Of a stretch of DNA of 64,000 nucleotides, positions 52,274 through 61,017 are shown piece by piece (the stretch's first letter is position 1; each line of letters starts with the position of its first letter). The translations under genes were made by a program, and so were the position numbers. The notes under the pieces were generated by a model. The model was not told the DNA's origin. It searched no databases and saw nothing but the letters and a program-made list of their open reading frames with translations. The stretch lies in contig CAMFLR010000022.1 of assembly GCA_945957605.1 (NCBI GenBank), positions 45,489 to 109,488 of the forward strand, in the 5' to 3' direction. Source of the DNA: an uncultured Isosphaeraceae bacterium. GTDB lineage: Bacteria > Planctomycetota > Planctomycetia > Isosphaerales > Isosphaeraceae.

Positions 52274-53773
52274 ATGAAAAATCGCGTTTTGGCCTTCGCT
52301 GGAATCGTGCTCGCGTCGCTGGCTTGCAGCCCAATGCTCCAGGCCGATGAAACTCGCTCGTCGCGGCCGAACGTCCTGTTCGTGCTTTGCGACGATTTGC
52401 GTGCATCGGCGCTCGGGTGTGCTGGGCATCCCGACGTGAAAACGCCGAACATCGATCGGCTCGCTCGTGAGGGCGTACGGTTCAAAAACGCGTTTTGCGC
52501 AACGTCGCTCTGTTCGCCGAGCCGGGCGTCGATTCTGACTGGGCTCTACGCACACACTCACGGCGTCACGAACAACTTCACCGAGCTGCCGAACAAGCAC
52601 CCGCACTGGGCCCAGAGATTACGCGACGAGGGCTACACGACCGCGTATTTCGGCAAGTGGCACATGGGCGAGGAAAACGACGAGCCGCGGCCCGGATTCG
52701 ATTTTTTCGCGACGCACAAAGGGCAGGGGAAGTACTACGACACGGAATGGAACGTCAACGGCAAGCGTGTTGGGGCGATCAAAGGGTATTACACGAACGT
52801 TGTGACTGACATGGCGCTCGACTGGCTCAAAGCCGATCACGGCGGCAAGCCGTGGGTTGCGTGCATCGGCCAAAAGGCGCCTCACAGCTTCTATTTTCCC
52901 GAGGAAAAGTACGCGCACACGTTCGACGGCGTGCGGGTCCCCTACCCTGCCACGGCGTTTCATCTCGCCGACAAACCGGGCTGGATCAAAGAGCGGCTTT
53001 ACACCTGGCACGGCATTTATGGCCCGCTTTTTGAGTGGCGGAAAAGCTTTCCGGACGACCGCCCCGAGGCCGTCAAAGACTTTGAAAACATGGTGCACGC
53101 CTACTGGGGGACGATTCTCAGCGTCGACGACAGCATGGGCCGGATTTATTCGTGGCTCGAATCGACAAAACAACTTGACAACACGATTATCGTTTTTATG
53201 GGTGATAATGGCTTGCTCGAAGGCGAGCACGGTATGGTTGACAAGCGAACCGCGCACGAGGCGAGTATTCGCATCCCATTGATTGTGCGATTTCCGGCTC
53301 TGGGACGTGGAAAAATCGTTGATCGCCAGGTGCTAACAGTCGACCTGGCCCCTGCCCTGCTCGAACTTTGCGGCGCGAAACCGCTCGAGGGAATTCACGG
53401 CAAATCGTGGGTGAAACTCGTCCAATCGGGAGATGAAAACTGGCGCAAGGGTTGGTTTTACGAGTATAATTATGAAAAACAGTTTCCCTATACGCCCAAT
53501 GTTCGCGCCGTTCGTACCGACGACTGGAAATATATTCATTATCCGCATGGGGATGGATCTCCCGACCGTCATCTGGCGGAGCTCTACGACCTGAAGAACG
53601 ATCCGGGCGAAACGAAGAATCTCATATCGGATCCGCGATATTCGAAGACCATTGGCGAATTGCGCGATGATTTGACTCGTGTGATGGCCGAGACAGGCCT
53701 CACGGCCAAGACCGACGTCATGCCGATCGACGAGGGAATCAAAAAGGAGCTGCCGGATCAGAAGATTCGGTGA
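52274..53773 (+). CDS. Sulfatase (type I)
   Basis: 499-residue exported sulfatase. Signal MKNRVLAFAGIVLASLACS. Metal-binding DD at 40-41 (VLFVLCDDLR), and CSPSR at 80-84, the motif in which the cysteine becomes formylglycine. FGKWHMGEENDEPRPGFDFF and GDNGLLEGEHGMVDK are further S1 marks. It resembles iduronate- or heparan-type sulfatases. Sulfated polysaccharides are common food for planctomycetes. Its stop overlaps the next gene's ATG by one base (TGATG). The ATG at 52274 is chosen as it gives the signal peptide. Confidence 0.9.
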   Translation: MKNRVLAFAGIVLASLACSPMLQADETRSSRPNVLFVLCDDLRASALGCAGHPDVKTPNIDRLAREGVRFKNAFCATSLCSPSRASILTGLYAHTHGVTNNFTELPNKHPHWAQRLRDEGYTTAYFGKWHMGEENDEPRPGFDFFATHKGQGKYYDTEWNVNGKRVGAIKGYYTNVVTDMALDWLKADHGGKPWVACIGQKAPHSFYFPEEKYAHTFDGVRVPYPATAFHLADKPGWIKERLYTWHGIYGPLFEWRKSFPDDRPEAVKDFENMVHAYWGTILSVDDSMGRIYSWLESTKQLDNTIIVFMGDNGLLEGEHGMVDKRTAHEASIRIPLIVRFPALGRGKIVDRQVLTVDLAPALLELCGAKPLEGIHGKSWVKLVQSGDENWRKGWFYEYNYEKQFPYTPNVRAVRTDDWKYIHYPHGDGSPDRHLAELYDLKNDPGETKNLISDPRYSKTIGELRDDLTRVMAETGLTAKTDVMPIDEGIKKELPDQKIR

Positions 53774-55635
53774 TGCAAGGGGTTGCGCCTGGGTTTCAGG
53801 AGGGTGTCTTGAGTTTGACTGCAGCGGGGCCGGTTGTGGACGAGCGATCGAAGGCGAATCCCGAGGAGGTTTATCGCACCAGGCGCGAGGCGCGGGCGAG
53901 CGTGCTTCAAGGGCTGAAACAGCGCGAGGAACGCGTTGCGAACGCCCGAATGGGCCTATTCGCTGGCGCGGCGGTTCTCGGTTGGCTGACCGTTTCCGGC
54001 CACCTGGGGTTTGGCTGGATGGGTCTGCCATTCGTTGGATTCATCGCCCTCGTAACGTGGCACAGCCGGCTTCAGCGGGCGATTCGCAAGGCTGAACGTG
54101 CAGTTGCGTTTTACGATCGCGGGCTCGCGCGGCTCGACGATCGTTGGGTTGGTCTCGGCGAAAACGGGGCCAGATTCGCCGATGAAACGCATCCGTTCGC
54201 GAGCGATCTCGACCTCTTTGGTCCAGCCTCTCTGTTCGAACGCATGAACACCGCGCGAACGGTCAGCGGCGAAACGACGCTCGCATCTTGGCTTAAAAAG
54301 CCGATTCGAACGGCTGCCGGAATTGAGCGCTGCCAGGTGGCTGTCGCGGAACTCGCGCTGAAACTCGACCTGCGCGAGGAACTTGACCTGCTGGGCGATG
54401 ACGTGCGGATGGGGCTCGACCCGCAGAAGCTCATTGAATGGGGTAGCAGTCCCGCGTTTCTGCCTGGCCGAATTTTCGATGTCATCGCTCATCTGCTCGC
54501 AATTGCGGGCGCGACGACGCTGATCGGCTGGTTTTTTCTCGATTGGGGCATCGTGCCGCTGATCGTCGTCGCGCTTGTGGAAGTCGCGTTTTGGGCGATT
54601 ATTCGCAAACGCACCTCGCTCGTCACCGAACCGGTTGAAGCGCGCGCGGGAGAACTTCAACTTCTCTCATCGTTGCTCCTGCGGATTGAAACGGAGGAGT
54701 TCGACTCCCCTGCCCTGCGTGAGGTGAAAGAGGTTCTCGTGGCTGTGGGCGAGCCGCCGTCGCGACAGATCGCACGAATTGCTCGCTTGGTCCGACGGCT
54801 CGAATCAACAAAGAATCAACTCGTCGCACCGTTCGCCGCGCTGCTGATGTCGGGAACGCGGCTGGCGTATCGTATCGAGGCCTGGCGGCTGCGGTCGGGA
54901 CCGGAAATCGCTCGCTGGATCGCCGGCGTGGGGTCGATCGAGGCTTTCAGCTCGATTGGCGCGTACGCTTTTGAACTTCCTGATGACCCTTTCCCTACCC
55001 TGATCGATTCGCCCGCGATATATGACGCGAAGGGGCTCGGGCATCCGCTCATCGCACAAGGAAAGAATGTGCGGAATGACATCACGCTGGGCGAGACGCT
55101 TCGGCTGCTCGTTGTCAGCGGCTCGAATATGTCGGGCAAAAGCACAATGTTGCGGTCCGTGGGAATCAATGGTGTGCTTGCGATGATTGGCGCGCCAGTG
55201 CGGGCCGAATCTATGCGACTCGCGCCGTTTCTGATTGGCGCGACTTTGCGCGTGCAAGATTCGCTCCAAACGGGGACTTCACGCTTCTACGCCGAGTTGA
55301 AACGGCTGCGGCAGGTGGTCGATCTTGCGGGCGGAACACCCCCCCTGCTCTTCCTGATCGACGAGATTTTTTCGGGCACGAATTCGGACGATCGGCGAGT
55401 CGGCGCCGAGGGAGTTGTGAAGGGACTGGTCGAGCGTGGGGCGATTGGACTCGTGACCACACACGACCTCGCACTTGCGAGAATTGCCGATTCGCTGGGC
55501 TCGGCGGCGATGAATGTGCACTTCTCGGATCGGTTCGAGGAAGGATCGCTGCAGTTTGATTACGTCATGAAACCGGGGATCGTTCAGCACAGCAATGCGT
55601 TGGCGCTGATGCGTGCGGTTGGCCTGGACGTTTAA
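53773..55635 (+). CDS. MutS-like ATPase with membrane segments
   Basis: 620 residues. The C-terminal half is the MutS ATPase: Walker A GSNMSGKST (450-458), Walker B LFLIDEIFSGTNSDDR (Asp530-Glu531) and TTHD (His564). The N-terminal part lacks the mismatch-recognition domain and instead has hydrophobic pairs at about 59-97 and 235-280, so it is probably anchored in the membrane. The function is unknown; canonical mismatch repair is unlikely. It is co-translated with the sulfatase upstream, although a GTG one codon earlier (53770) is also possible. Confidence 0.85.
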   Translation: MQGVAPGFQEGVLSLTAAGPVVDERSKANPEEVYRTRREARASVLQGLKQREERVANARMGLFAGAAVLGWLTVSGHLGFGWMGLPFVGFIALVTWHSRLQRAIRKAERAVAFYDRGLARLDDRWVGLGENGARFADETHPFASDLDLFGPASLFERMNTARTVSGETTLASWLKKPIRTAAGIERCQVAVAELALKLDLREELDLLGDDVRMGLDPQKLIEWGSSPAFLPGRIFDVIAHLLAIAGATTLIGWFFLDWGIVPLIVVALVEVAFWAIIRKRTSLVTEPVEARAGELQLLSSLLLRIETEEFDSPALREVKEVLVAVGEPPSRQIARIARLVRRLESTKNQLVAPFAALLMSGTRLAYRIEAWRLRSGPEIARWIAGVGSIEAFSSIGAYAFELPDDPFPTLIDSPAIYDAKGLGHPLIAQGKNVRNDITLGETLRLLVVSGSNMSGKSTMLRSVGINGVLAMIGAPVRAESMRLAPFLIGATLRVQDSLQTGTSRFYAELKRLRQVVDLAGGTPPLLFLIDEIFSGTNSDDRRVGAEGVVKGLVERGAIGLVTTHDLALARIADSLGSAAMNVHFSDRFEEGSLQFDYVMKPGIVQHSNALALMRAVGLDV

Positions 55636-55644
55636 TCGACACGC

Positions 55645-55702
55645 GAAGCATTCGGCAGATTTTATGGGCGATCGATTGCTAATGAAATTTGCCGAACGCT
55701 TC
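55645..55702 (+). other. Hairpin after the MutS-like gene
   Basis: GAAGCATTCGGCAGATTT (55645-55662) pairs with AAATTTGCCGAACGCTTC (55685-55702) at 16 of 18 positions, with a 22-base loop, 10 bases after the stop. No T-run follows, so it may protect or process the RNA rather than terminate it. The rest of the 368-base gap up to 56003 holds only the terminator below. Confidence 0.45.
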
Positions 55703-55926
55703 CGCAGGCCTCTGCTGTGATTGGGAAGGATTTTGAACAGAAGCATGCGAAGGCGGCAAAGAGTTTGGGATGATTTCAATCGTGTTCGGACATTGCCATT
55801 TTCCCAGCATTAAGCCAGATCGCATCCGTTAGCAGCAATCATCATTTGGAAGCATGCGTACAATAATATGCGATCAGATCCTGTCAACGTTTAAAATGAA
55901 AATTTGAATCTATGATAAACGACCGA

Positions 55927-55962
55927 GACCCCTTTCACGGGCGGGTTGCCGTGAAAGGGGTC
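55927..55962 (-). terminator. Perfect 14-base stem terminator after the CAP gene
   Basis: GACCCCTTTCACGG (55927-55940), eight-base loop, CCGTGAAAGGGGTC (55949-55962), a perfect stem. It lies about 40 bases after the stop of the minus-strand CAP gene and in the convergent gap. The T-run is weak on either strand. Confidence 0.6.
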
Positions 55963-56003
55963 ATCGGTTTGACCAGCATGGCTGATTCAGTGGGATAACT
56001 TGC

Positions 56004-57116
56004 TTACCAGATCCGCTGACCGCCGCGGAAGCCAACCCAGCTATTCACGAAGCTCTCGAGCTGGTTCGGGTTCATGATGGGGGCGGGAGTGGGCTTGCTC
56101 TGGATCTGAACGGTCGGCTTGGGAGCACTCTGGGTCTGCGACTGAACGTTGATCTTCACGGTGTTGTTCGTCGGAGCAACGTAGGCGGGAGCCGGAGCGG
56201 TCGGCGGGGTGTCGGGGATGTTGTTGAAGTCGACCTTCACGTTCACAGTGCCGATGTTCACCGTCTGGCTGTTCAGGACGACACCGTTGTCCTTATCGAC
56301 AACCTGGTAGGAACCGGGGTCGAGGGCCATCTGGTAGCCGCCGGCGCTCGAGGAGGTGGTCGAGGTGACCTGACCCGTCGCCAGGTTGGTCGCTTCGATC
56401 ACGATTCCCTGGGCACCTTCGCCGGGGGTGTACATGCCGTTGTGATCAGCGTCGTTGTAGGCCACGCCGAGGAGCTGGGCCGACGAGTTCGACTGAGCAC
56501 CGAAGTCCATCGTCACGACCATCGGGCCGACCTTGCCGGGGGTGTTGGCGGCGTTGCCGGTGTTCGTGATGCCGATGCCGATTTCGCGGTAGGCGTCGTT
56601 GTTGCTCACGCCGGGCTGAAGGATGTTGCGGCGGTGACCCTTGTCGGCGACGCCCCAGTCGATGAGGAACGCCTTGATGGCGTTGTCGACCGACGTGGCG
56701 TAGGCGTAGGCGTCTTCACCCGACGAGGTCGAGAGGTAACCGGCGTTGGTGAGACGCTCGGTGAAGGTCGTACCGTTCGAGCTGTCGTGGCCCTGGAAGT
56801 TGTTCGTGGCCTGGTCGTTGCTCTGGTTCTGAGCGGTCTGGGCGAGGGTGTCGTTCCAGGCCAGCGGGGGCTGGGCGGCCGACGACGAGATCGCATTCAG
56901 CTCGGCCTGAAGGTTCACGCCGTAGTACTTCAGCGTGGCGACGTCGTTCGCGTTGATGTTGTTCTGGATCCACGTGGCGGCAGCAGTGGGATTGGTGCGA
57001 GCGAGGTTGACCAGCTCGAGGGCGTACTGAGCCGTTGCGTTCGGGGCAGCCGTGAGAGTCTCGCGATTCTCAAGGCTTTCCAGGTTCATCGTCCGGCTTT
57101 TGTTCGGCCGAGTCAT
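56004..57116 (-). CDS. CAP-domain protein with LEPR-like N-terminus
   Basis: 370 residues. The N-terminus has NLESLENRETLTAA, the LEPR-like motif found at the start of many planctomycete surface proteins, without a normal signal peptide. A CAP/SCP domain follows at about 25-215 (ALELVNLARTNP, PLAWNDTLAQTAQNQS, WGVADKGHRRNILQP). Then a SdrD/CNA-B-like beta domain (LLGVAYNDADHNGMYTPGEG with calcium-type Asp spacing) and a Pro/Thr/Gln-rich tail. Probably exported and cell-wall or matrix-associated. CAP domains bind lipids or cut peptides; here the activity is unknown. Confidence 0.85.
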   Translation of the reverse strand: MTRPNKSRTMNLESLENRETLTAAPNATAQYALELVNLARTNPTAAATWIQNNINANDVATLKYYGVNLQAELNAISSSAAQPPLAWNDTLAQTAQNQSNDQATNNFQGHDSSNGTTFTERLTNAGYLSTSSGEDAYAYATSVDNAIKAFLIDWGVADKGHRRNILQPGVSNNDAYREIGIGITNTGNAANTPGKVGPMVVTMDFGAQSNSSAQLLGVAYNDADHNGMYTPGEGAQGIVIEATNLATGQVTSTTSSSAGGYQMALDPGSYQVVDKDNGVVLNSQTVNIGTVNVKVDFNNIPDTPPTAPAPAYVAPTNNTVKINVQSQTQSAPKPTVQIQSKPTPAPIMNPNQLESFVNSWVGFRGGQRIW

Positions 57117-57350
57117 GCGACCCCCCGTTATCGTATGAGTTCGCCCAGCGGGCGTGAATCCTGTAAGTCGAATCCCCCGCTGACCTCGCAGGGGTTGTCG
57201 TCCGTAAGGCCTTCCGACTTGAGGAATTAATCTCAGGTGTGGGTCGCTTCGGTTGGCGTAACGGACTCCCCAAGATGCAGCCCCCGTGCCACGACCAGAA
57301 AAAAAGTGGAAAATGGCGATATGTGCGAACGTAAGTCTTTGAGTTGAAGC

Positions 57351-57356
57351 AGTATA
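57351..57356 (-). promoter_or_regulatory. Possible -10 box for the CAP gene
   Basis: TATACT on the minus strand, next to an eight-base T-run, in the AT-rich middle of the 556-base gap between the CAP gene and the phosphomutase gene. No convincing -35 at 17 bases. It would leave a leader of about 230 bases. Confidence 0.3.
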
Positions 57357-57592
57357 AAAAAAATTGGCGTGACACAGGTGGCTGGTGTGTCATGTTGCCT
57401 CGCCGTCAAGGTCTACCAAGCGGCTTCCGTGGACCAAATTGCGAACTTACAAAGAGTCGTTTTTTACAACCGGCATTGCAGGAATAACCGGACAGAACTT
57501 CCATTAAAGTTAGAACTTAGAACGACCGACGCGGTTGAGACAGTCGCGCCGGAAACCTATGTGGCGCGGGTGATTCCGCATGTGACGCGCCC

Positions 57593-57621
57593 TTGTCAAG
57601 GTCCCCTGCCCCGGGATAGTT
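57593..57621 (+). promoter_or_regulatory. Likely promoter of the phosphohexomutase gene
   Basis: TTGTCA (57593-57598), 17-base spacer, ATAGTT (57616-57621), or GATAGT with 16. It sits about 50 bases before the ATG. The GGATTTCGC sequence occurs twice just before the start (57641-57671). Confidence 0.5.
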
Positions 57622-57672
57622 TGGTGGCTCAGGAACACCGGGATTTCGCACCTAGAAAACGAGGATTTCGCG

Positions 57673-59493
57673 ATGGCAACGGCAGACGGCGCACTTGACC
57701 TCTTGGCCCAGGCGGAGAAGACAGGCCAGGTGTCGGCGACGGCCGCCGCGAACATCAAACGCTGGCTTACAGACGCCCCCTTCGCCAGCTACCGCGACAC
57801 GCTCGTGGCAGATATCAAGGCCAATCGCTGGAAAGAGCTTGACGAGGCCTTTTACACCGTCCTCGAATTCGGCACGGGCGGCCGGCGCGGAAAGATGTAT
57901 CCCGTTGGCACAAATGTGCTTAACGACCGAACTATCGGCGAAAGCGCACGTGGTCTGGCGGATTACGTCACGAAGAAAAAGGGGAAAGATGCTCCCAAGT
58001 CATGCGTAATCGCGCGTGACACACGCCACAACTCGCCGCAGTTTGCCGAGCGTTGCGCGCGGGTGCTGGCTGGCGCGGGCTTCAAGGTGTATCTCTTCCC
58101 CGAGTATCGCTCGACCCCCCTGCTCTCGTTCGCGGTGCGTCACCTCAAGTGTGACGGGGGGATCATGATCACCGCGTCGCACAACGCGCCCGTCGACAAT
58201 GGCTTCAAATGCTATGCGGCGACCGGCGGACAGGTTGTGCCGCCCGATGATTCAGGAATCATCGAGTGTGTGAAGGAAGCGTCGGAGCGCGAAATCCCCG
58301 AGAAATCGCTCGAAGACGGCATCAAAGATGGCTCAATTGTTCTCGTAGGCAAAGAAGTCGATGACGCCTATGTCAAGGCCGTTGTTGGCGAGTCGGTTGC
58401 ATCCGCGCGAGACATCGGCATTGTCTACACGCCGATGCACGGCGTCGGTGAAACATCGGTCGCCGCCGCGATTCTTGCCGATGGTTTCAGTCGCCTCGAT
58501 ATCCTCGCCTCTCAGCGCACGCCTGACGGCGATTTCCCCAACGTTCCTGGCCACGTTTCGAATCCGGAAATCCCCAAAACGCTCGACGCCTCGATCGAAC
58601 GTGCAAAGCAGATAGGCGCCGATCTCGTGCTGGCGAGCGATCCCGACGCCGACCGTATTGGCGTGGGACTGCCGGTGACGGGCGATCCCTCCGGCCCCTG
58701 GACGACGCTCGACGGCAATCAAATTGGCGTCCTACTCGCCGCGTTCATCCTCGAGAAGATGAAGGAAGCCGGGAAACTTCGGCCCGATCATTACCTGATC
58801 ACCACGCTCGTCTCAACGCAGATGACGGCTCAACTCGGTCGCGAGTACGGCGTAAAGACCGAGGACGACCTGCTTGTCGGCTTCAAGTGGATTGGCCTGC
58901 GCATTGACGAAAAAGGACCCGAGGGCTTCCTGTTCGGCTTTGAGGAGTCGCACGGCTATCTCAAGGGGACGCACGCCCGCGACAAGGACGCCTCGATCGC
59001 CGCGATGCTGTTCGCCGAACTGGCGGCGGACCTCAACGCACGCGGCAAGACGGTCTTGCAATACCTCGACGAACTTTACGCCCGTGCCGGGTATTACAAG
59101 GAACGGCTGATCAACAAGGTGATGGAAGGCCGCGAAGGCGTCGCGCAGATCCAAAAGCTCATGGAAGCGTTCCGCACGCGTCCGCCGGAGCTCGTGGGCG
59201 GTCTGAAGATCACCGAGGTTTTTGACTACAAGCTGCACGAAGTCCGACATGCCGACGGAACCAAGACTCCCCTGCCCCAGCCGTCCGGTGATTTGCTGAT
59301 CTTCCACCTCAACGAACAAGGTACGCGGTTCGCTGCTCGTCCCTCAGGAACCGAGCCGAAGATCAAGTTTTACCTGTTCGCGCGGTCGGAAGTGGGCGAC
59401 GATCATCTTGCGAAGGCGATGGAAGCGGCCAACTCGCGCCTTGACCACATCACTGATGACCTCGAACAATACATCACTTCGGTCGTGGGTTGA
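57673..59493 (+). CDS. Alpha-D-phosphohexomutase (phosphoglucomutase/phosphomannomutase)
   Basis: 606-residue cytoplasmic enzyme that moves phosphate between the 1 and 6 positions of hexoses. The catalytic serine loop is ITASHNAPVDNGFK (Ser169), the metal loop is DPDADR (323-328), and the C-terminal phosphate loop is RPSGTEPKIKFY. The usual TASHNP reads TASHNA here. Length fits the PgcA-like type. It supplies sugar phosphates for glycan or glycogen synthesis. The ATG at 57673 has GAGG upstream. uvrC follows 94 bases later. Confidence 0.92.
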   Translation: MATADGALDLLAQAEKTGQVSATAAANIKRWLTDAPFASYRDTLVADIKANRWKELDEAFYTVLEFGTGGRRGKMYPVGTNVLNDRTIGESARGLADYVTKKKGKDAPKSCVIARDTRHNSPQFAERCARVLAGAGFKVYLFPEYRSTPLLSFAVRHLKCDGGIMITASHNAPVDNGFKCYAATGGQVVPPDDSGIIECVKEASEREIPEKSLEDGIKDGSIVLVGKEVDDAYVKAVVGESVASARDIGIVYTPMHGVGETSVAAAILADGFSRLDILASQRTPDGDFPNVPGHVSNPEIPKTLDASIERAKQIGADLVLASDPDADRIGVGLPVTGDPSGPWTTLDGNQIGVLLAAFILEKMKEAGKLRPDHYLITTLVSTQMTAQLGREYGVKTEDDLLVGFKWIGLRIDEKGPEGFLFGFEESHGYLKGTHARDKDASIAAMLFAELAADLNARGKTVLQYLDELYARAGYYKERLINKVMEGREGVAQIQKLMEAFRTRPPELVGGLKITEVFDYKLHEVRHADGTKTPLPQPSGDLLIFHLNEQGTRFAARPSGTEPKIKFYLFARSEVGDDHLAKAMEAANSRLDHITDDLEQYITSVVG

Positions 59494-59587
59494 AACGAAG
59501 CTGGGCACGAACAACGTGTCCGGCGCTCGTGCGTGGAACGAAGCAAGGCCGCACTGCCGGGGAGGGACCCCGCGAGGATTGCACCTG

Positions 59588-60925
59588 ATGTCGGACGACG
59601 CGAGCCCGGAACCTACTGTGATAGGTCCGGGCATCAAGGTACGTGGATTTCCCAATAAGCCGGGCGTTTACCTGATGAAGGACGCCCAGGGCCGCGTGAT
59701 TTACATCGGTAAAGCTAAGAATCTCCGCGCCCGGGCCTCGTCATACTTCCAAAAGACCGCCGCGGACGATCGCCGGATTCGCGACTGGATCGGCGAGGTC
59801 GTCGATATCGACTTCCTCGAAACCGATAGCGAGGTCGATGCACTGCTAATGGAAGCGCGGCTGATCAAGGATATTCAGCCGGCGCACAATGCCGATCTCA
59901 AGGACGACAAGACCTTTCCGTATCTGCAAATCACGACGGGTGAAGACTTTCCGCGCGTAAACTTCACGCGGATGCCCAAGGATTCGGGTGTCAAACTGTA
60001 TGGACCGTTTCCGCGCGCCAAAGGGTTGCGCGGGGCGATTCAGGTGCTTCAGAAGGTGTTCAAGTTTCGCACCTGTTCGCTGGATATCGAGGAAGATGAC
60101 CCACGTTGGCGGTGGTTTCGCCCCTGTTTGCTGCATTCGATCGACCAGTGCACGGCACCCTGCAATTTCAAGATCGACCGCGAGTCGTATCGCAAGGATA
60201 TTAACCGGCTCAAGCTCTTTCTCGACGGCAAGAAGGACCAGGTGCTGGCCGAAATTCAGGACGAGATGAAGGAGGCGAGCAAGGCCCTTCTGTTCGAAAA
60301 GGCCGCCCGGCTGCGAGACGAGCTCAAATCGCTGCAGAATCTCAACCTGCGTGGCGATCTCGCGAAACATGCTCAGCCCGAGGTGTTTTACGTCGATCCA
60401 CGTAAAGGCTTACGGGGCTTGCAAAAGGTTCTGGGGCTCGAATCGACGCCTCGGACGATTCATGGCGTCGACATCGCCCATTTGAGCGGGACGGAGACGG
60501 TCGGCTCGCTGGTCACCTTCATCGATGGGTTGCCCTTCAAGCCCGGCTATCGTCGGTATAAGATAAAGAGCGTGACCGGCGTCGACGATTTTGCGTCGAT
60601 CCGCGAGGTCGTCTCCAGGCGCGTTCAGGGCTTGCAGGAACGCGAGGAGCCGTTTCCTGACATCTTTATGATCGACGGAGGCAAGGGACAGCTTAGTTCG
60701 GCCTTGGCGGCATTCGAGGCACTCGGCGTGAAGCCCCCCTGCCTCATCTCGCTCGCCAAGAAGGAAGAGGAAATCTACGTCCCCGGCCGTTCCGACCCGA
60801 TCGTCCTGTCTCGGCGGTCGTTCGCTCTCAGGCTGCTGCAATACGTTCGCGATGAGGCGCACCGGTTCGCTCAGCACTATCATCATATGCTCAGAAAGAA
60901 GCGCACGCTGGGCGAAGATATCTGA
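59588..60925 (+). CDS. uvrC: Excinuclease subunit UvrC, short form
   Basis: Nuclease subunit of nucleotide excision repair. The GIY-YIG domain (GVYLMKDAQGRVIYIGKAKNL), UVR motif (LLFEKAARLRDELKSLQ) and RNase H-like endonuclease domain (HGVDIAHLSGTE, MIDGGKGQLSSA, DEAHRFAQHYHH) are present. At 445 residues it stops right after the HR-basic block, without the C-terminal tandem helix-hairpin-helix domain that brings usual UvrC to about 600. No continuation is seen downstream in another frame. The ATG at 59588 is chosen as the first Met next to the UvrC start; the frame opens at 59408 inside the upstream gene. Confidence 0.9.
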   Translation: MSDDASPEPTVIGPGIKVRGFPNKPGVYLMKDAQGRVIYIGKAKNLRARASSYFQKTAADDRRIRDWIGEVVDIDFLETDSEVDALLMEARLIKDIQPAHNADLKDDKTFPYLQITTGEDFPRVNFTRMPKDSGVKLYGPFPRAKGLRGAIQVLQKVFKFRTCSLDIEEDDPRWRWFRPCLLHSIDQCTAPCNFKIDRESYRKDINRLKLFLDGKKDQVLAEIQDEMKEASKALLFEKAARLRDELKSLQNLNLRGDLAKHAQPEVFYVDPRKGLRGLQKVLGLESTPRTIHGVDIAHLSGTETVGSLVTFIDGLPFKPGYRRYKIKSVTGVDDFASIREVVSRRVQGLQEREEPFPDIFMIDGGKGQLSSALAAFEALGVKPPCLISLAKKEEEIYVPGRSDPIVLSRRSFALRLLQYVRDEAHRFAQHYHHMLRKKRTLGEDI

Positions 60926-61017
60926 GCCGTGAGTCCGAACGATAGCGTCGTTGCTGCCGGACTGATGCAAGTCGCAAAACGTGTTCAATTGCCTTGGTTT
61001 CTGAATTCAGGGTGTCC

